A program made the position numbers and the translations under genes. Positions 45,129 to 53,333 of a DNA stretch of 64,000 bases are shown piece after piece; within the stretch, counting starts at the first letter, position 1, and every line of letters starts with the position of its first letter. A model generated the notes under the pieces. It worked only from the letters and a program-made list of their open reading frames with translations, had not been told where the DNA came from and did not search any database. Source of the DNA: Rehaibacterium terrae (GTDB lineage Bacteria; Pseudomonadota; Gammaproteobacteria; Xanthomonadales; Xanthomonadaceae). The stretch covers positions 19,428 through 83,427 of the forward strand of contig NZ_JACHHX010000013.1 in NCBI RefSeq assembly GCF_014202935.1, written 5' to 3'.

Positions 45129-45867
45129 GCTGGAAGGAAAAGTCGCGATCGTGACCGGTGCCTCGTCGGGCATCGGCGAGGCGACGGTGATGCAGTTGGC
45201 CGCGCGTGGCGCGACGGTGGTGGCGGCTGCGCGCCGCGCCGACCGCCTGGAGGCGCTGGCCGCGCGGGTGGTGGCGGCCGGCGGTCGCTGCGAGACGGCG
45301 GTGAGCGACCTCGCCGACGCCGAGGCGGCACGTGCGCTGGTGCAGGGCGTGGCCACCCGTCATCGCCGGCTCGACCTGCTGGTGAACAACGCCGGCGCGA
45401 TGCGCAACGCCTTCCTCGCCGGTGCCGCGCCGGCCGATCTCGACGCCATGCTCGACCTCAACGTGCGTGGCCTGATCGCCGCCTGCCAGGCGGCGCTTTC
45501 GCCGATGCGCGAGTCCGGCGGCGGCCACATCGTCAACGTCGCCTCGGTCGCCGCCTGGCTGTGCACCCCCGGCGCGGCGACCTATTCGGCGACCAAGGCG
45601 GCGGTGCGCGCCTTCTCCGAGGCGCTGCGCAAGGAGGCGATCCGTTTCGGCATCCGCGTCACCGTCATCTCGCCCGGCGTGGTCGCCACCGAACTCACCG
45701 ACCACATCGCCGACGCACGCATCCGCTCGGCCTACCTGCAGTGGACCGAAGGTTTCGAGCCGCTGCAGTCGGAAGACGTCGCCGACGCCATCGTCTGGGC
45801 GGCGACGCGGCCGGCACGGGTCGGTGTCAACGAGATCGTGCTGCGGCCGCTCGGGCAGGACCGCTGA
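45121..45867 (+). CDS. Short-chain dehydrogenase/reductase
   Basis: The 248-residue classical SDR has the cofactor motif TGASSGIG (12-19), NNAG near 88, a catalytic serine in NVASVAAW and the YSATK pair (Tyr155, Lys159). An arginine-bearing RRADR after the second strand suggests NADP preference. The family closest in look is the YdfG/clavulanate-dehydrogenase group, which reduces hydroxy acids or aldehydes. AAGGG precedes the ATG at 45121. Confidence 0.9.
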   Translation: MAELEGKVAIVTGASSGIGEATVMQLAARGATVVAAARRADRLEALAARVVAAGGRCETAVSDLADAEAARALVQGVATRHRRLDLLVNNAGAMRNAFLAGAAPADLDAMLDLNVRGLIAACQAALSPMRESGGGHIVNVASVAAWLCTPGAATYSATKAAVRAFSEALRKEAIRFGIRVTVISPGVVATELTDHIADARIRSAYLQWTEGFEPLQSEDVADAIVWAATRPARVGVNEIVLRPLGQDR

Positions 45868-46274
45868 CCGCCTCCGCCGCCGGCGCGGCGTGCACGCTCC
45901 AGTTCGCTGCCCGAGGGCGTCCTGCATCGGCACGTCGCACCGGCAGTGAAAGGCCGCGACCAGTCCGGACGGCGGTGAACCGCTCGCGGTGTCCCCGGTG
46001 CGGCCCCGCGGGGCTTGTGGCTGGTGAGCGGCACGGGCGCACGCCGACGCGCTGCTCCGCCCCGGCAGGCCACGCGGCCGCCATCGCCTGACGGCGCCGG
46101 CGCGGGCCGCACCCGGCCGCCGGTCGTGCTCTTCCGGTTCGGTTTCCGGCGCGCGGCGGGTGCAGAAGATGGGGGGCGATGTGCCGACCAGAAGCCGGTC
46201 GTCGTGGGCTGCCGTGGCGGCCGGTCGGGACGGTGACCAGAGAGAAGGGGGATGGACTGTGATGAAGTTCACGG
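45868..46274. other. GC-rich spacer before the pilin operon
   Basis: I find no supported gene in this stretch. Open frames on both strands have no recognisable family, no ribosome-binding site and arginine/proline-rich composition typical of chance frames. It separates the SDR gene from the pilin promoter region. Confidence 0.4.
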
Positions 46275-46312
46275 TTTGGTCGGAGATGGAAGGTATTAAA
46301 TGGCCGACCAAA
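46275..46312 (+). promoter_or_regulatory. Inverted repeat around the pilin operon -10 region
   Basis: TTTGGTCGG (46275-46283) and CCGACCAAA (46304-46312) are perfect 9-bp inverted copies flanking TATTAA (46294-46299), the most AT-rich point of the region. The layout suggests an operator overlapping a promoter about 70-85 bases before fimT. Confidence 0.45.
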
Positions 46313-46379
46313 GGACTCAAGAACTTCATCGGATCGCCCCGGCGGGGGCTGGGCGGTCACCTTCCAGGGGGCACATGCC

Positions 46380-46916
46380 ATGCGGAAGCCGCGCACCGGC
46401 TTCTCGTTGGTCGAACTGTTGGTCACGCTCGCCGTGGCCGTCATTCTGGTCACCGCGGCGACCCCGTCGCTGTTGCAGTTCGTGCGCACCAACCGGCTCG
46501 CGGCCGCCAGCAACGAGCTGGTGGCCGCGCTGCAGTTCGCGCGCGCCGAGGCGCTGCGTCGCGGCCGCCCGGTCGGCGTCTGCGCGAGCGGCGACCAGAG
46601 CACCTGCAATGCCGGCGGCGACTGGAGCGGCGGCTGGATCGTGTTCCAGGACGCGGTCGTCTCGGGCGCCCCCGCGCCGACCGCGACCGGTGCCGAGCTG
46701 GTCCGCGTCTGGCAGCGGCTCGACGGCTTCACGCTCGGCGGCCAGGTGGCCTGGCTGCGCTTTCTGCCCGACGGCTCGGTCGACTGGCCGGCCGGCGGCA
46801 GCGGAGTCGAGCGCTATTTCGATCTGCGTCCCCAGGCCTGCGTCGGCGATGGCGACCGCCGCATCCATGTCGGCCGGCTCGGTCGCGTCCGTACGGAGAA
46901 GCGTGCATGCGGATGA
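46380..46916 (+). CDS. fimT: FimT/GspH-type minor pilin
   Basis: The 178-residue prepilin has a short leader cut before Phe8 (TG|FSLVELLVTLAVAVILVTAA) and the GspH/FimT domain with LQFARAEALRRGRPV and paired cysteines (CASGDQSTC). Minor pilins prime the type IV pilus and some FimT proteins bind DNA for uptake. It opens the operon fimT-pilV-pilW-pilX-pilY1-pilE, and its last bases overlap the pilV start. Confidence 0.88.
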   Translation: MRKPRTGFSLVELLVTLAVAVILVTAATPSLLQFVRTNRLAAASNELVAALQFARAEALRRGRPVGVCASGDQSTCNAGGDWSGGWIVFQDAVVSGAPAPTATGAELVRVWQRLDGFTLGGQVAWLRFLPDGSVDWPAGGSGVERYFDLRPQACVGDGDRRIHVGRLGRVRTEKRACG

Positions 46917-47377
46917 GACGGATGGCATCGCCGGTCTGCCGCCGGCAGCGCGGTTTCAGTCTGGTCGAGGTCATGGTCGCCCTGCTGGTCACCGCGGTCG
47001 GCCTGCTCGGCCTGGCCTCGCTGCAGCTGACCTCGCTCAAGATCGGACACAACGCCCATCTGCGCGGCCAGGCGGTACAGCTCGCGCACGAGATTGTCGA
47101 GCGGATGCGCGCCAACCGCGAGGCCGCCCGCGACGGCCGCTATGACCTCGCCTATGGCGCCACACCGGCCGGCACTGGGGTGCCGGCGGCCGACCTGCAG
47201 GCCTGGCGGCAGCGGCTGCAGGCGGTGTTGCCGCAAGGCGATGGCCGCATCGAGGTCGACGCGGCGACGATGATCGCGCGCATCGCGATCCGCTGGGACG
47301 ACGCCCGCGGCGACACCGGGGCCGAAAACCCGGCTGCCGGTCAGCCGCTCGAATTCGTGGTCGCCACACGCCTATGA
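46907..47377 (+). CDS. pilV: Type IV pilus minor pilin PilV
   Basis: The 156-residue prepilin has an arginine-rich leader cut at RG|FSLVEVMVALLVTAVGLLGLA and the PilV pattern LQLTSLKIGHNAHLRGQAVQLAHEIVERMRANR (residues 42-74). It starts at 46907 behind GGAGAAG, overlapping fimT by ten bases, and ends in an ATGA overlap with pilW. Confidence 0.9.
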   Translation: MRMRRMASPVCRRQRGFSLVEVMVALLVTAVGLLGLASLQLTSLKIGHNAHLRGQAVQLAHEIVERMRANREAARDGRYDLAYGATPAGTGVPAADLQAWRQRLQAVLPQGDGRIEVDAATMIARIAIRWDDARGDTGAENPAAGQPLEFVVATRL

Positions 47378-48510
47378 CGCCGCCCTGCCACCGCTGCGGC
47401 CGCATGCGCGGCCTGTCGCTGATCGAGCTCATGGTCGCGCTCGTGCTCGGCCTGCTGCTGACCGCGGCCGTGCTGCAGGTCTATCTGGCGACCAAGCGCA
47501 CTTTCGTGACCCAGGACCAGCTCGGCCAGCAGCAGGAGGGTGGCCGCTATGCGCTGGACCACATCGCCCGCGACCTGCGCATGGCCGGCCTGTTCGGCTG
47601 CGCCAGCCGGCGCCTGCCGGGCCAGCCGTTGCCGATCCGCAACCATCTGGCCGACGGCGCCTATCCCTACGACCTGACGCCCGGTGTGCGCGGCTACGAG
47701 GCCGTCGGTACCGCGCCCGGTCAGCAGTACGATCTGCCTGCGACCGATCCGCCGGCGGTGTCCACGGGCACCGGCTGGGCGCCGACACTGCCCGCACGGA
47801 TGCTCGCCGACACTGCGCGCCTCATCGCCGGCAGCGACGTGCTCGTGATCACCGGGGCCAGTCCGGTCGCGGTGCCGCTGGTCGATCCCTACACATCGGG
47901 CGCGCAGATCTTCGTGCGCACGCCGCACGACTTCGGCGCCGGCGACATCCTGCTGGTCACCGATTGTCTGCAGGCGCAAATCTTCCAGGCCACCGCGGTC
48001 AGTGCCGGCGGCCACAACATCACCGGCGCCGCGGGCGGCCCATTCGCACCCGGCAACGGCTCGCCGATCGCCGCCCGCGGACCGATCGGTCCGTTCCGGG
48101 CCGGCGCCGAGGTCTCGGCCCTGCGCAGCCACGCCTACTACGTCGGCGTCGGCAGCGACGGCACGCCGACGCTGTTCCGCGAGCGCCTGGCCCATCGTGC
48201 CGGCGCCGCGGCGGCGCGCGTCGAGCGCGAAGAGCTGATCTCCGGCGTCGAATCGATGCAGCTGCTCTACGGTGTCGATCCGGGCGGCAATTTCCATGCC
48301 GAGGACTACGTGACCGCCGACGCGGTGAGCGACTGGCAACAGGTGAGGGCGGTGCGCATCGCCCTGCTCGTGCGCTCGCCCGGCGAGTTCGCGTCCGAGG
48401 CCGACAGTGCGGTCTACGTGCTCGAGGGCACGCGCATCAACCCGGTCGACGACCGCCGCCAGCGGCGCGTGTTCTCGACCACGGTCTCGTTGCGCAACCG
48501 GCTGCGGTGA
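47374..48510 (+). CDS. pilW: Type IV pilus minor pilin PilW
   Basis: The 378-residue prepilin has the cleavage region RG|LSLIELMVALVLGLLLTAAV (Leu replaces Phe at +1) followed by QQQEGGRYALDHIARDLRMAGLFGC, the PilW signature. The long C-terminal domain ends with the DUF-type region RIALLVRSP. It overlaps pilV by four bases and pilX by one base, so translation is coupled. Confidence 0.9.
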   Translation: MTPPCHRCGRMRGLSLIELMVALVLGLLLTAAVLQVYLATKRTFVTQDQLGQQQEGGRYALDHIARDLRMAGLFGCASRRLPGQPLPIRNHLADGAYPYDLTPGVRGYEAVGTAPGQQYDLPATDPPAVSTGTGWAPTLPARMLADTARLIAGSDVLVITGASPVAVPLVDPYTSGAQIFVRTPHDFGAGDILLVTDCLQAQIFQATAVSAGGHNITGAAGGPFAPGNGSPIAARGPIGPFRAGAEVSALRSHAYYVGVGSDGTPTLFRERLAHRAGAAAARVEREELISGVESMQLLYGVDPGGNFHAEDYVTADAVSDWQQVRAVRIALLVRSPGEFASEADSAVYVLEGTRINPVDDRRQRRVFSTTVSLRNRLR

Positions 48511-49040
48511 TGACGATGCCCCGCCTCGCTCTCGTTTCCTCCTCCGGTCGTCAGCGCGGCGCGGTGCTGGTGCTGTGTCTGCTGGTGCTGCTCATGCTGA
48601 CCCTGCTCGCGCTCGCCGCGACGCGCTCGGCATCGCTGCAGGAGCGTATCGCCGGCAACGCACGCAGCCTCGACCTGGCGTTCCAGGCCGCCGAGGCGGC
48701 GCTGCGCGAGGGCGAGCGCCGTCTCGAGGGCACCGTGCCGGCCCCGGGCACGGTGCCGGGGTGGTACCACCACGAGATCAACCCGGCGCCACGCTGGGAG
48801 CAGCCGGCGGTCTGGGACAGTCAGCCCAGCCTGACCTACACGCTCAACAGCGACGACGGCTGGCAGGTCGCTCGCGAGCCACAGTTCGCGATCGAGGAGC
48901 TGGGGCCGATCCCCGATCCCGAAGGCGCGCTGGAGGCCGGCGGCGAGTTGCCGCCGGCGACGATGTACCGGATCAGCGCCCGCGGCTTCGGCGCCACCGT
49001 CGAGACCCAGGTGATCCTGCAGACCACCTTCCGCCGCTGA
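48510..49040 (+). CDS. pilX: Type IV pilus assembly protein PilX
   Basis: The 176-residue protein has the PilX N-terminus RG|AVLVLCLLVLLMLTLLALAA then SASLQERIAGNARSLDLAFQAAEAALREGE, which is very typical. It starts at ATG 48510 in a TGATG overlap with the pilW stop. A second ATG two codons later is possible. Confidence 0.9.
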   Translation: MTMPRLALVSSSGRQRGAVLVLCLLVLLMLTLLALAATRSASLQERIAGNARSLDLAFQAAEAALREGERRLEGTVPAPGTVPGWYHHEINPAPRWEQPAVWDSQPSLTYTLNSDDGWQVAREPQFAIEELGPIPDPEGALEAGGELPPATMYRISARGFGATVETQVILQTTFRR

Positions 49041-49077
49041 AGGCCCGGCTGCGGCAGCCGGACGAGGAGAACGCCAG

Positions 49078-52000
49078 ATGAGGATTCCGCCGAGGTATTG
49101 CATCCGTACCCGCATCCGCCGCATCGCGTTCGCGGTCGGCCTGGCGGGGCTGGTCGCGACCGCGGGCACCAGCGCCCAGGTCGCCCAGGTGCCACTGACG
49201 CTGACCACCAGCGTCAAGCCCAACATCATGCTGGTGCTCGACGATTCGGGCAGCATGGACTGGGAGATGCTGTTCCCGACCAGCGAGGGAGTGCTGTACT
49301 GGGACACGGGCACACGCAGTTTCTTCGATGCCCAGGGCGGGTACGTCAACACGCTGGACAGCGCCCGCGCCTATACCTATCTGTTCCCCAACGGCAGCGG
49401 CGCCGGCAACAAGGCCTACGCCAACAGTCATCCCTGGAGCAAGGCGCTGCCGCCGCGTCCGGAGTTCGCCTTCGCGCGCAGCCCCGATTACAACGGGATG
49501 TACTACGACCCGCGGCTGACCTATTCGCCCTGGGTCAGCGTGGGCAGCCACAGTTTCGGGCCGGCCAACCCGGCCGCTGCGCTGTCCGATCCTGGTGTGC
49601 CCGGAAGCGCGGCCATCGATCTCACCCGCGAGCTCCATGTCACCAACGACGACGAGTGGCGTTTCCATACCTTCCGCCACATGCGCGGCGCCGACGGTGA
49701 TGGCCAGCCGTCCGGCACCGTCTACAACCCGGGCAGCAACACGTTCCGGCTCGACGCCTACCGCTATTACCCGGCGACCTACTACCTTCGGACCGATGCG
49801 CCGATCGTGCTGCCATCGTGGATAGGCGGACGCTGCGACAGCGCCGGCGACCATGCGCGCTACCGCAACTTCGTCGCCAACTGGACCCCGCAGAACCAGG
49901 CGAACCTGCCGGCCGGCGTCGATGCGATCGGACCCGACGGTGCCTGTCTGCGCAAGTACGAGATCCGGCCCGGCGAGAGCTTCCCGAGTGGCCGCAGTCA
50001 TGCGGCCGAGATGCAGAACTTCGCCAACTGGTTCCAGTATCACCGCAAGCGTCACCTGGCGCTGCGGGCCAGCCTGGGCCAGGTCTTCGACGGCTTCACC
50101 ACGGCCCGGGTGGGTACCATCCGCATCAACAGCGCCTCCGGCAACGTGACCATGCGCGACGTCGATGTCGCCGCCGACCGGCAGGCCCTGTACTCGGCCT
50201 TCTACGGCATGACCGGCGGCCGGCGCGGCACGCCGAACCGGCAGGCCTTCCTGCATGCCTGCAACCAGTTCGACACCAACCCGAACATCGTCCAGTACAG
50301 TTGCCAGCAGAATTTCACGCTGCTGTTCACCGACGGCTACACCAACCTGCCGCCCGCCGGTGCGATCAACGTGGGCAACGTCGATGGCGATGCCGGGCCG
50401 CCCTATGCCGACGGCTACGCCGATTCCATCGCCGACATCGCGATGCGCTACTACCGCCGCATCCGCAGTGACCTGCCCGGAGGCCGGGTGCCGGTGCAGC
50501 CGGTGTGCAGCCTGACGCCGGTACCGGCGCAGGTCGACTGCAACCGCGACCCGCACATGAACACCTACGCGATCACGCTCGGCGCGGTCGGCAACCTCTT
50601 CGGCACCACCCACCACCGCGTCGCCGACGCCTATGCCATGCCACCGGCCTGGCCCGATCCCGCCGTCGCCGGCAAGGGTCAGGTCGACGACCTCTACCAC
50701 GCTGCCGTCAACGGCCGTGGCGAGATGTACGACGCGCGCTCGGCCGAGCAGCTCGCCATCGCCCTGCGCGAGGCCCTGCGCGGCATCCAGGAGCAGGTCA
50801 CCAGCTCGCTCTCGGCGGTCGCCGCCAATGCCACCCGCCTGGATACCGGCACCATGGTCTACCAGGCGCGCTTCAACAGCACGCACTGGAGCGGTGAGCT
50901 GCTCGCTTACGGGGTGCGGCCGGACGGGCGCATCGGCGAGCTGCGCTGGGACGCCGGGCAGCGGATCCCGGCGCCCTCGGCGCGCCAGATCTACACCCGC
51001 ACCGGCGCCGGCCTCACCGTGCCCTTCCGCTGGGAAAACCTCGACCCGCAGCAGCAGGCCGCACTCGACCGCGCCCCTGCCGGCACGCCCGACGGACTGG
51101 GGGCGCAGCGGGTCGACTGGCTGCGCGGCGCCCGCGACCGTGAGCAGGCCAATGGCGGACCGTTCCGCAACCGTGCCCGTGTGCTCGGCGACATCGTCAA
51201 TTCCAATCCGGTCTTCGTCGCCGCGGCCGATTACGGCTACGAGCGCCTGCCTGCAGGCAGCGCCGGGCGCGACAGTTACCAGGGCTTCCGTCTCGGCAAC
51301 CGCGAGCGCCGGCCCATGCTCTACATCGGTGCCAACGACGGCATGCTGCATGCCTTCGATGCCGAGACCGGGATCGAGCGCTGGGCCTACATTCCTTCCG
51401 GCTTCGTGCGCGACCCGGAGCAGTCCGCCGCTGCGGCCTCGCCACTGGTCGCGCTCACCGACCCGGCCTACCGTCACCGCTACTACATGGACGGCAAACC
51501 GGTGGCCGGCGACGCTTATTTCGACGGCGCCTGGCGCACCGTGCTGGTCGCGCCGATGGGGGCGGGCGGCCGCGGCCTGGTCGCCTTCGACGTCACCCGG
51601 CCCGACGGCTTCGGGCCCGACAAGGTGCTGTGGGAGTTCAGCGACCCCGAACTCGGCCATGTGATCGGCCGCCCCAGCATCGCGCGGCTTGCGAACGGCG
51701 ACTGGGCGGTGGTCTTCGGCAGCGGTTACGGCCTGGCCAGGTCGGCCAAGCTGTTCGTGGTCCGTCTCCGCGACGGTCACCTGCTCGCCAGGATCTCGAC
51801 CGTCCGGCCGCAGGACGAGGCCACGGCCGCGGCCAATGGTCTGGGCGCGCCGTTCGTGGTCGACGTCGACGGCAACGCAGTCGCCGATTACGCCTATGCG
51901 GGCGATCTCTACGGCAACCTCTGGAAGTTCGACCTCCGCGACAGCAACCCCAGCCAGTGGAGCGTCGTGCACAGTCAAGGCGGGCAGCCAAGGCCGCTGA

Positions 52001-52785
52001 TCACGGTGTGCGCCTCCGGCGACGTGAGCGGCCCCTTCGCCTGCCCGGCAGCCTCGCGTCAGCCGATCACCGCGCGCCCGGTGGTCGGGCGCGGCCCCAA
52101 TGGCGAGGGTCTGATGGTCTATTTCGGCACCGGCAAATTCTTCGAGGTCGGCGACAACCTCGTCGGCGCCAACCCGCCGGTCCAGAGCGTCTACGGCGTC
52201 TTCGATGCCAACAGCACGACCGGCAACGTCAATGCCGATCGTGTCGCCGGGCGCAGTCAGCTCGTCCGCCAGCAGATCGTGGCCGAGGTCGTGCATGCCG
52301 GCAGCGAGTACCGGGTCACCAGTGCCGAGCTTCCCACCAGCACCAGCAAGGGCTGGTATCTGGACCTGGTCTCGCCGCGCCATGGCCGCGAGGGCGAGCG
52401 TGTGGTCGCCGATCCGGTCCTGCGCAGTGGCCGGCTCATCTTCACCACCCTGATCCCGTCCAGCGATCCCTGCGCCACGGGCGGTTCCAGCTGGCTGATG
52501 GAGCTCGGGGCCCTGAGCGGAGGCCGCTTCGACTACCCGGTGCTCGACATCGACGGCGACGGGGTGTTCGGCCCCGGCGACGAGGTCGAGTATGGCGATG
52601 GCGAGCGCGCGCCGCCGACGGGGCGTCGCTCCGAAGTCGGCATCGTCCAGACGCCGGCGATCATCGAGGGCGAGGGCGAGATCGAGCACAAGGTCATGGG
52701 CGGATCGAGCGGTGGCATCGAGTCGGTCGGCGAGCGCGCCAGCAGCGCGCGCGGCCGCAATTCCTGGCGGCAGTACTGGCCATGA
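49078..52785 (+). CDS. pilY1: Type IV pilus tip adhesin/biogenesis protein PilY1
   Basis: The 1235-residue protein has a signal peptide (about 1-34), a von Willebrand A-like region with the MIDAS-type motif VLDDSGSMDW (residues 53-62) and a C-terminal PilY1 beta-propeller. The propeller carries a calcium loop DVDGNAVADYAYAGD near 928-942. PilY1 sits at the pilus tip and works in adhesion, surface sensing and control of retraction. GAGGAGA precedes the ATG. The stop overlaps the pilE start. Confidence 0.93.
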   Translation: MRIPPRYCIRTRIRRIAFAVGLAGLVATAGTSAQVAQVPLTLTTSVKPNIMLVLDDSGSMDWEMLFPTSEGVLYWDTGTRSFFDAQGGYVNTLDSARAYTYLFPNGSGAGNKAYANSHPWSKALPPRPEFAFARSPDYNGMYYDPRLTYSPWVSVGSHSFGPANPAAALSDPGVPGSAAIDLTRELHVTNDDEWRFHTFRHMRGADGDGQPSGTVYNPGSNTFRLDAYRYYPATYYLRTDAPIVLPSWIGGRCDSAGDHARYRNFVANWTPQNQANLPAGVDAIGPDGACLRKYEIRPGESFPSGRSHAAEMQNFANWFQYHRKRHLALRASLGQVFDGFTTARVGTIRINSASGNVTMRDVDVAADRQALYSAFYGMTGGRRGTPNRQAFLHACNQFDTNPNIVQYSCQQNFTLLFTDGYTNLPPAGAINVGNVDGDAGPPYADGYADSIADIAMRYYRRIRSDLPGGRVPVQPVCSLTPVPAQVDCNRDPHMNTYAITLGAVGNLFGTTHHRVADAYAMPPAWPDPAVAGKGQVDDLYHAAVNGRGEMYDARSAEQLAIALREALRGIQEQVTSSLSAVAANATRLDTGTMVYQARFNSTHWSGELLAYGVRPDGRIGELRWDAGQRIPAPSARQIYTRTGAGLTVPFRWENLDPQQQAALDRAPAGTPDGLGAQRVDWLRGARDREQANGGPFRNRARVLGDIVNSNPVFVAAADYGYERLPAGSAGRDSYQGFRLGNRERRPMLYIGANDGMLHAFDAETGIERWAYIPSGFVRDPEQSAAAASPLVALTDPAYRHRYYMDGKPVAGDAYFDGAWRTVLVAPMGAGGRGLVAFDVTRPDGFGPDKVLWEFSDPELGHVIGRPSIARLANGDWAVVFGSGYGLARSAKLFVVRLRDGHLLARISTVRPQDEATAAANGLGAPFVVDVDGNAVADYAYAGDLYGNLWKFDLRDSNPSQWSVVHSQGGQPRPLITVCASGDVSGPFACPAASRQPITARPVVGRGPNGEGLMVYFGTGKFFEVGDNLVGANPPVQSVYGVFDANSTTGNVNADRVAGRSQLVRQQIVAEVVHAGSEYRVTSAELPTSTSKGWYLDLVSPRHGREGERVVADPVLRSGRLIFTTLIPSSDPCATGGSSWLMELGALSGGRFDYPVLDIDGDGVFGPGDEVEYGDGERAPPTGRRSEVGIVQTPAIIEGEGEIEHKVMGGSSGGIESVGERASSARGRNSWRQYWP

Positions 52786-53249
52786 GCGGGTTTCGCGCCA
52801 CCTCGCGCCGCTCTCCGGTGAACCGGGTCCGCCGCCCCTGCGGGCCCGGCCGGCCCACCGGCTTCACCCTCATCGAGTTGCTGATCGCGATCGCCGTGGT
52901 CGCGATCCTGGTCGGTATCGCCGTGCCCGCCTACACCGAGCAGGCGGTCAAGGCCCGCCGTGCCGAGGGCAAGGCCGCGCTGGTCGAGGTCGCCGCACGT
53001 CTGGAACGCTGCTTCACGCGCTTCAACGCCTACGATGCACCGGCCTGCCAGGCCGCGGTCAACGTGGCTTCCGAGAACGGCTGGTATCTCGTGAGCGCAC
53101 CGACGCTCACGGCGAGCGCCTACACGCTCAACGCCACGCCGCAGCGGGCCCAGGCCAGGGACGACACCCGCTGCGGCACGCTCACCTTGACTCACACCGG
53201 CGTGCGCGGCCAGAGCCTGACCCCGCCGGCGGGTTATGCCTGCTGGTGA
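52782..53249 (+). CDS. pilE: Type IV pilin-like minor pilin PilE
   Basis: The 155-residue prepilin has an unusually long, arginine-rich leader of 27 residues before TG|FTLIELLIAIAVVAILVGIAVPAY. A ComP/PilE-like globular domain follows, with a disulfide-type cysteine pair (CFTRFNAYDAPAC) and two more near the C-terminus. It overlaps pilY1 by four bases (ATGA). It closes the operon; TGCCGG/CCGGCA (53251-53266) forms a small hairpin directly after the stop. Confidence 0.9.
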   Translation: MSGFRATSRRSPVNRVRRPCGPGRPTGFTLIELLIAIAVVAILVGIAVPAYTEQAVKARRAEGKAALVEVAARLERCFTRFNAYDAPACQAAVNVASENGWYLVSAPTLTASAYTLNATPQRAQARDDTRCGTLTLTHTGVRGQSLTPPAGYACW

Positions 53250-53282
53250 GTGCCGGACGACCGGCAGGCGCAGATCGGCGCA

Positions 53283-53309
53283 CGCCGCCGTGTCTGTCGC
53301 GCGGCGGCG
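53283..53309. terminator. Hairpin between pilE and the converging DUF5916 gene
   Basis: CGCCGCCG / CGGCGGCG form an 8-bp stem with an 11-nt loop. It lies between two converging stop codons and has no T tract. Confidence 0.35.
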
Positions 53310-53333
53310 ACCGCACGCCGGGGCGGTCTCGGC

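Noticed and set aside
45868..46274. Possible genes on either strand in the spacer before the pilin operon
   Set aside because: All frames are low-complexity Arg/Pro-rich with no ribosome-binding sites or recognisable domains.
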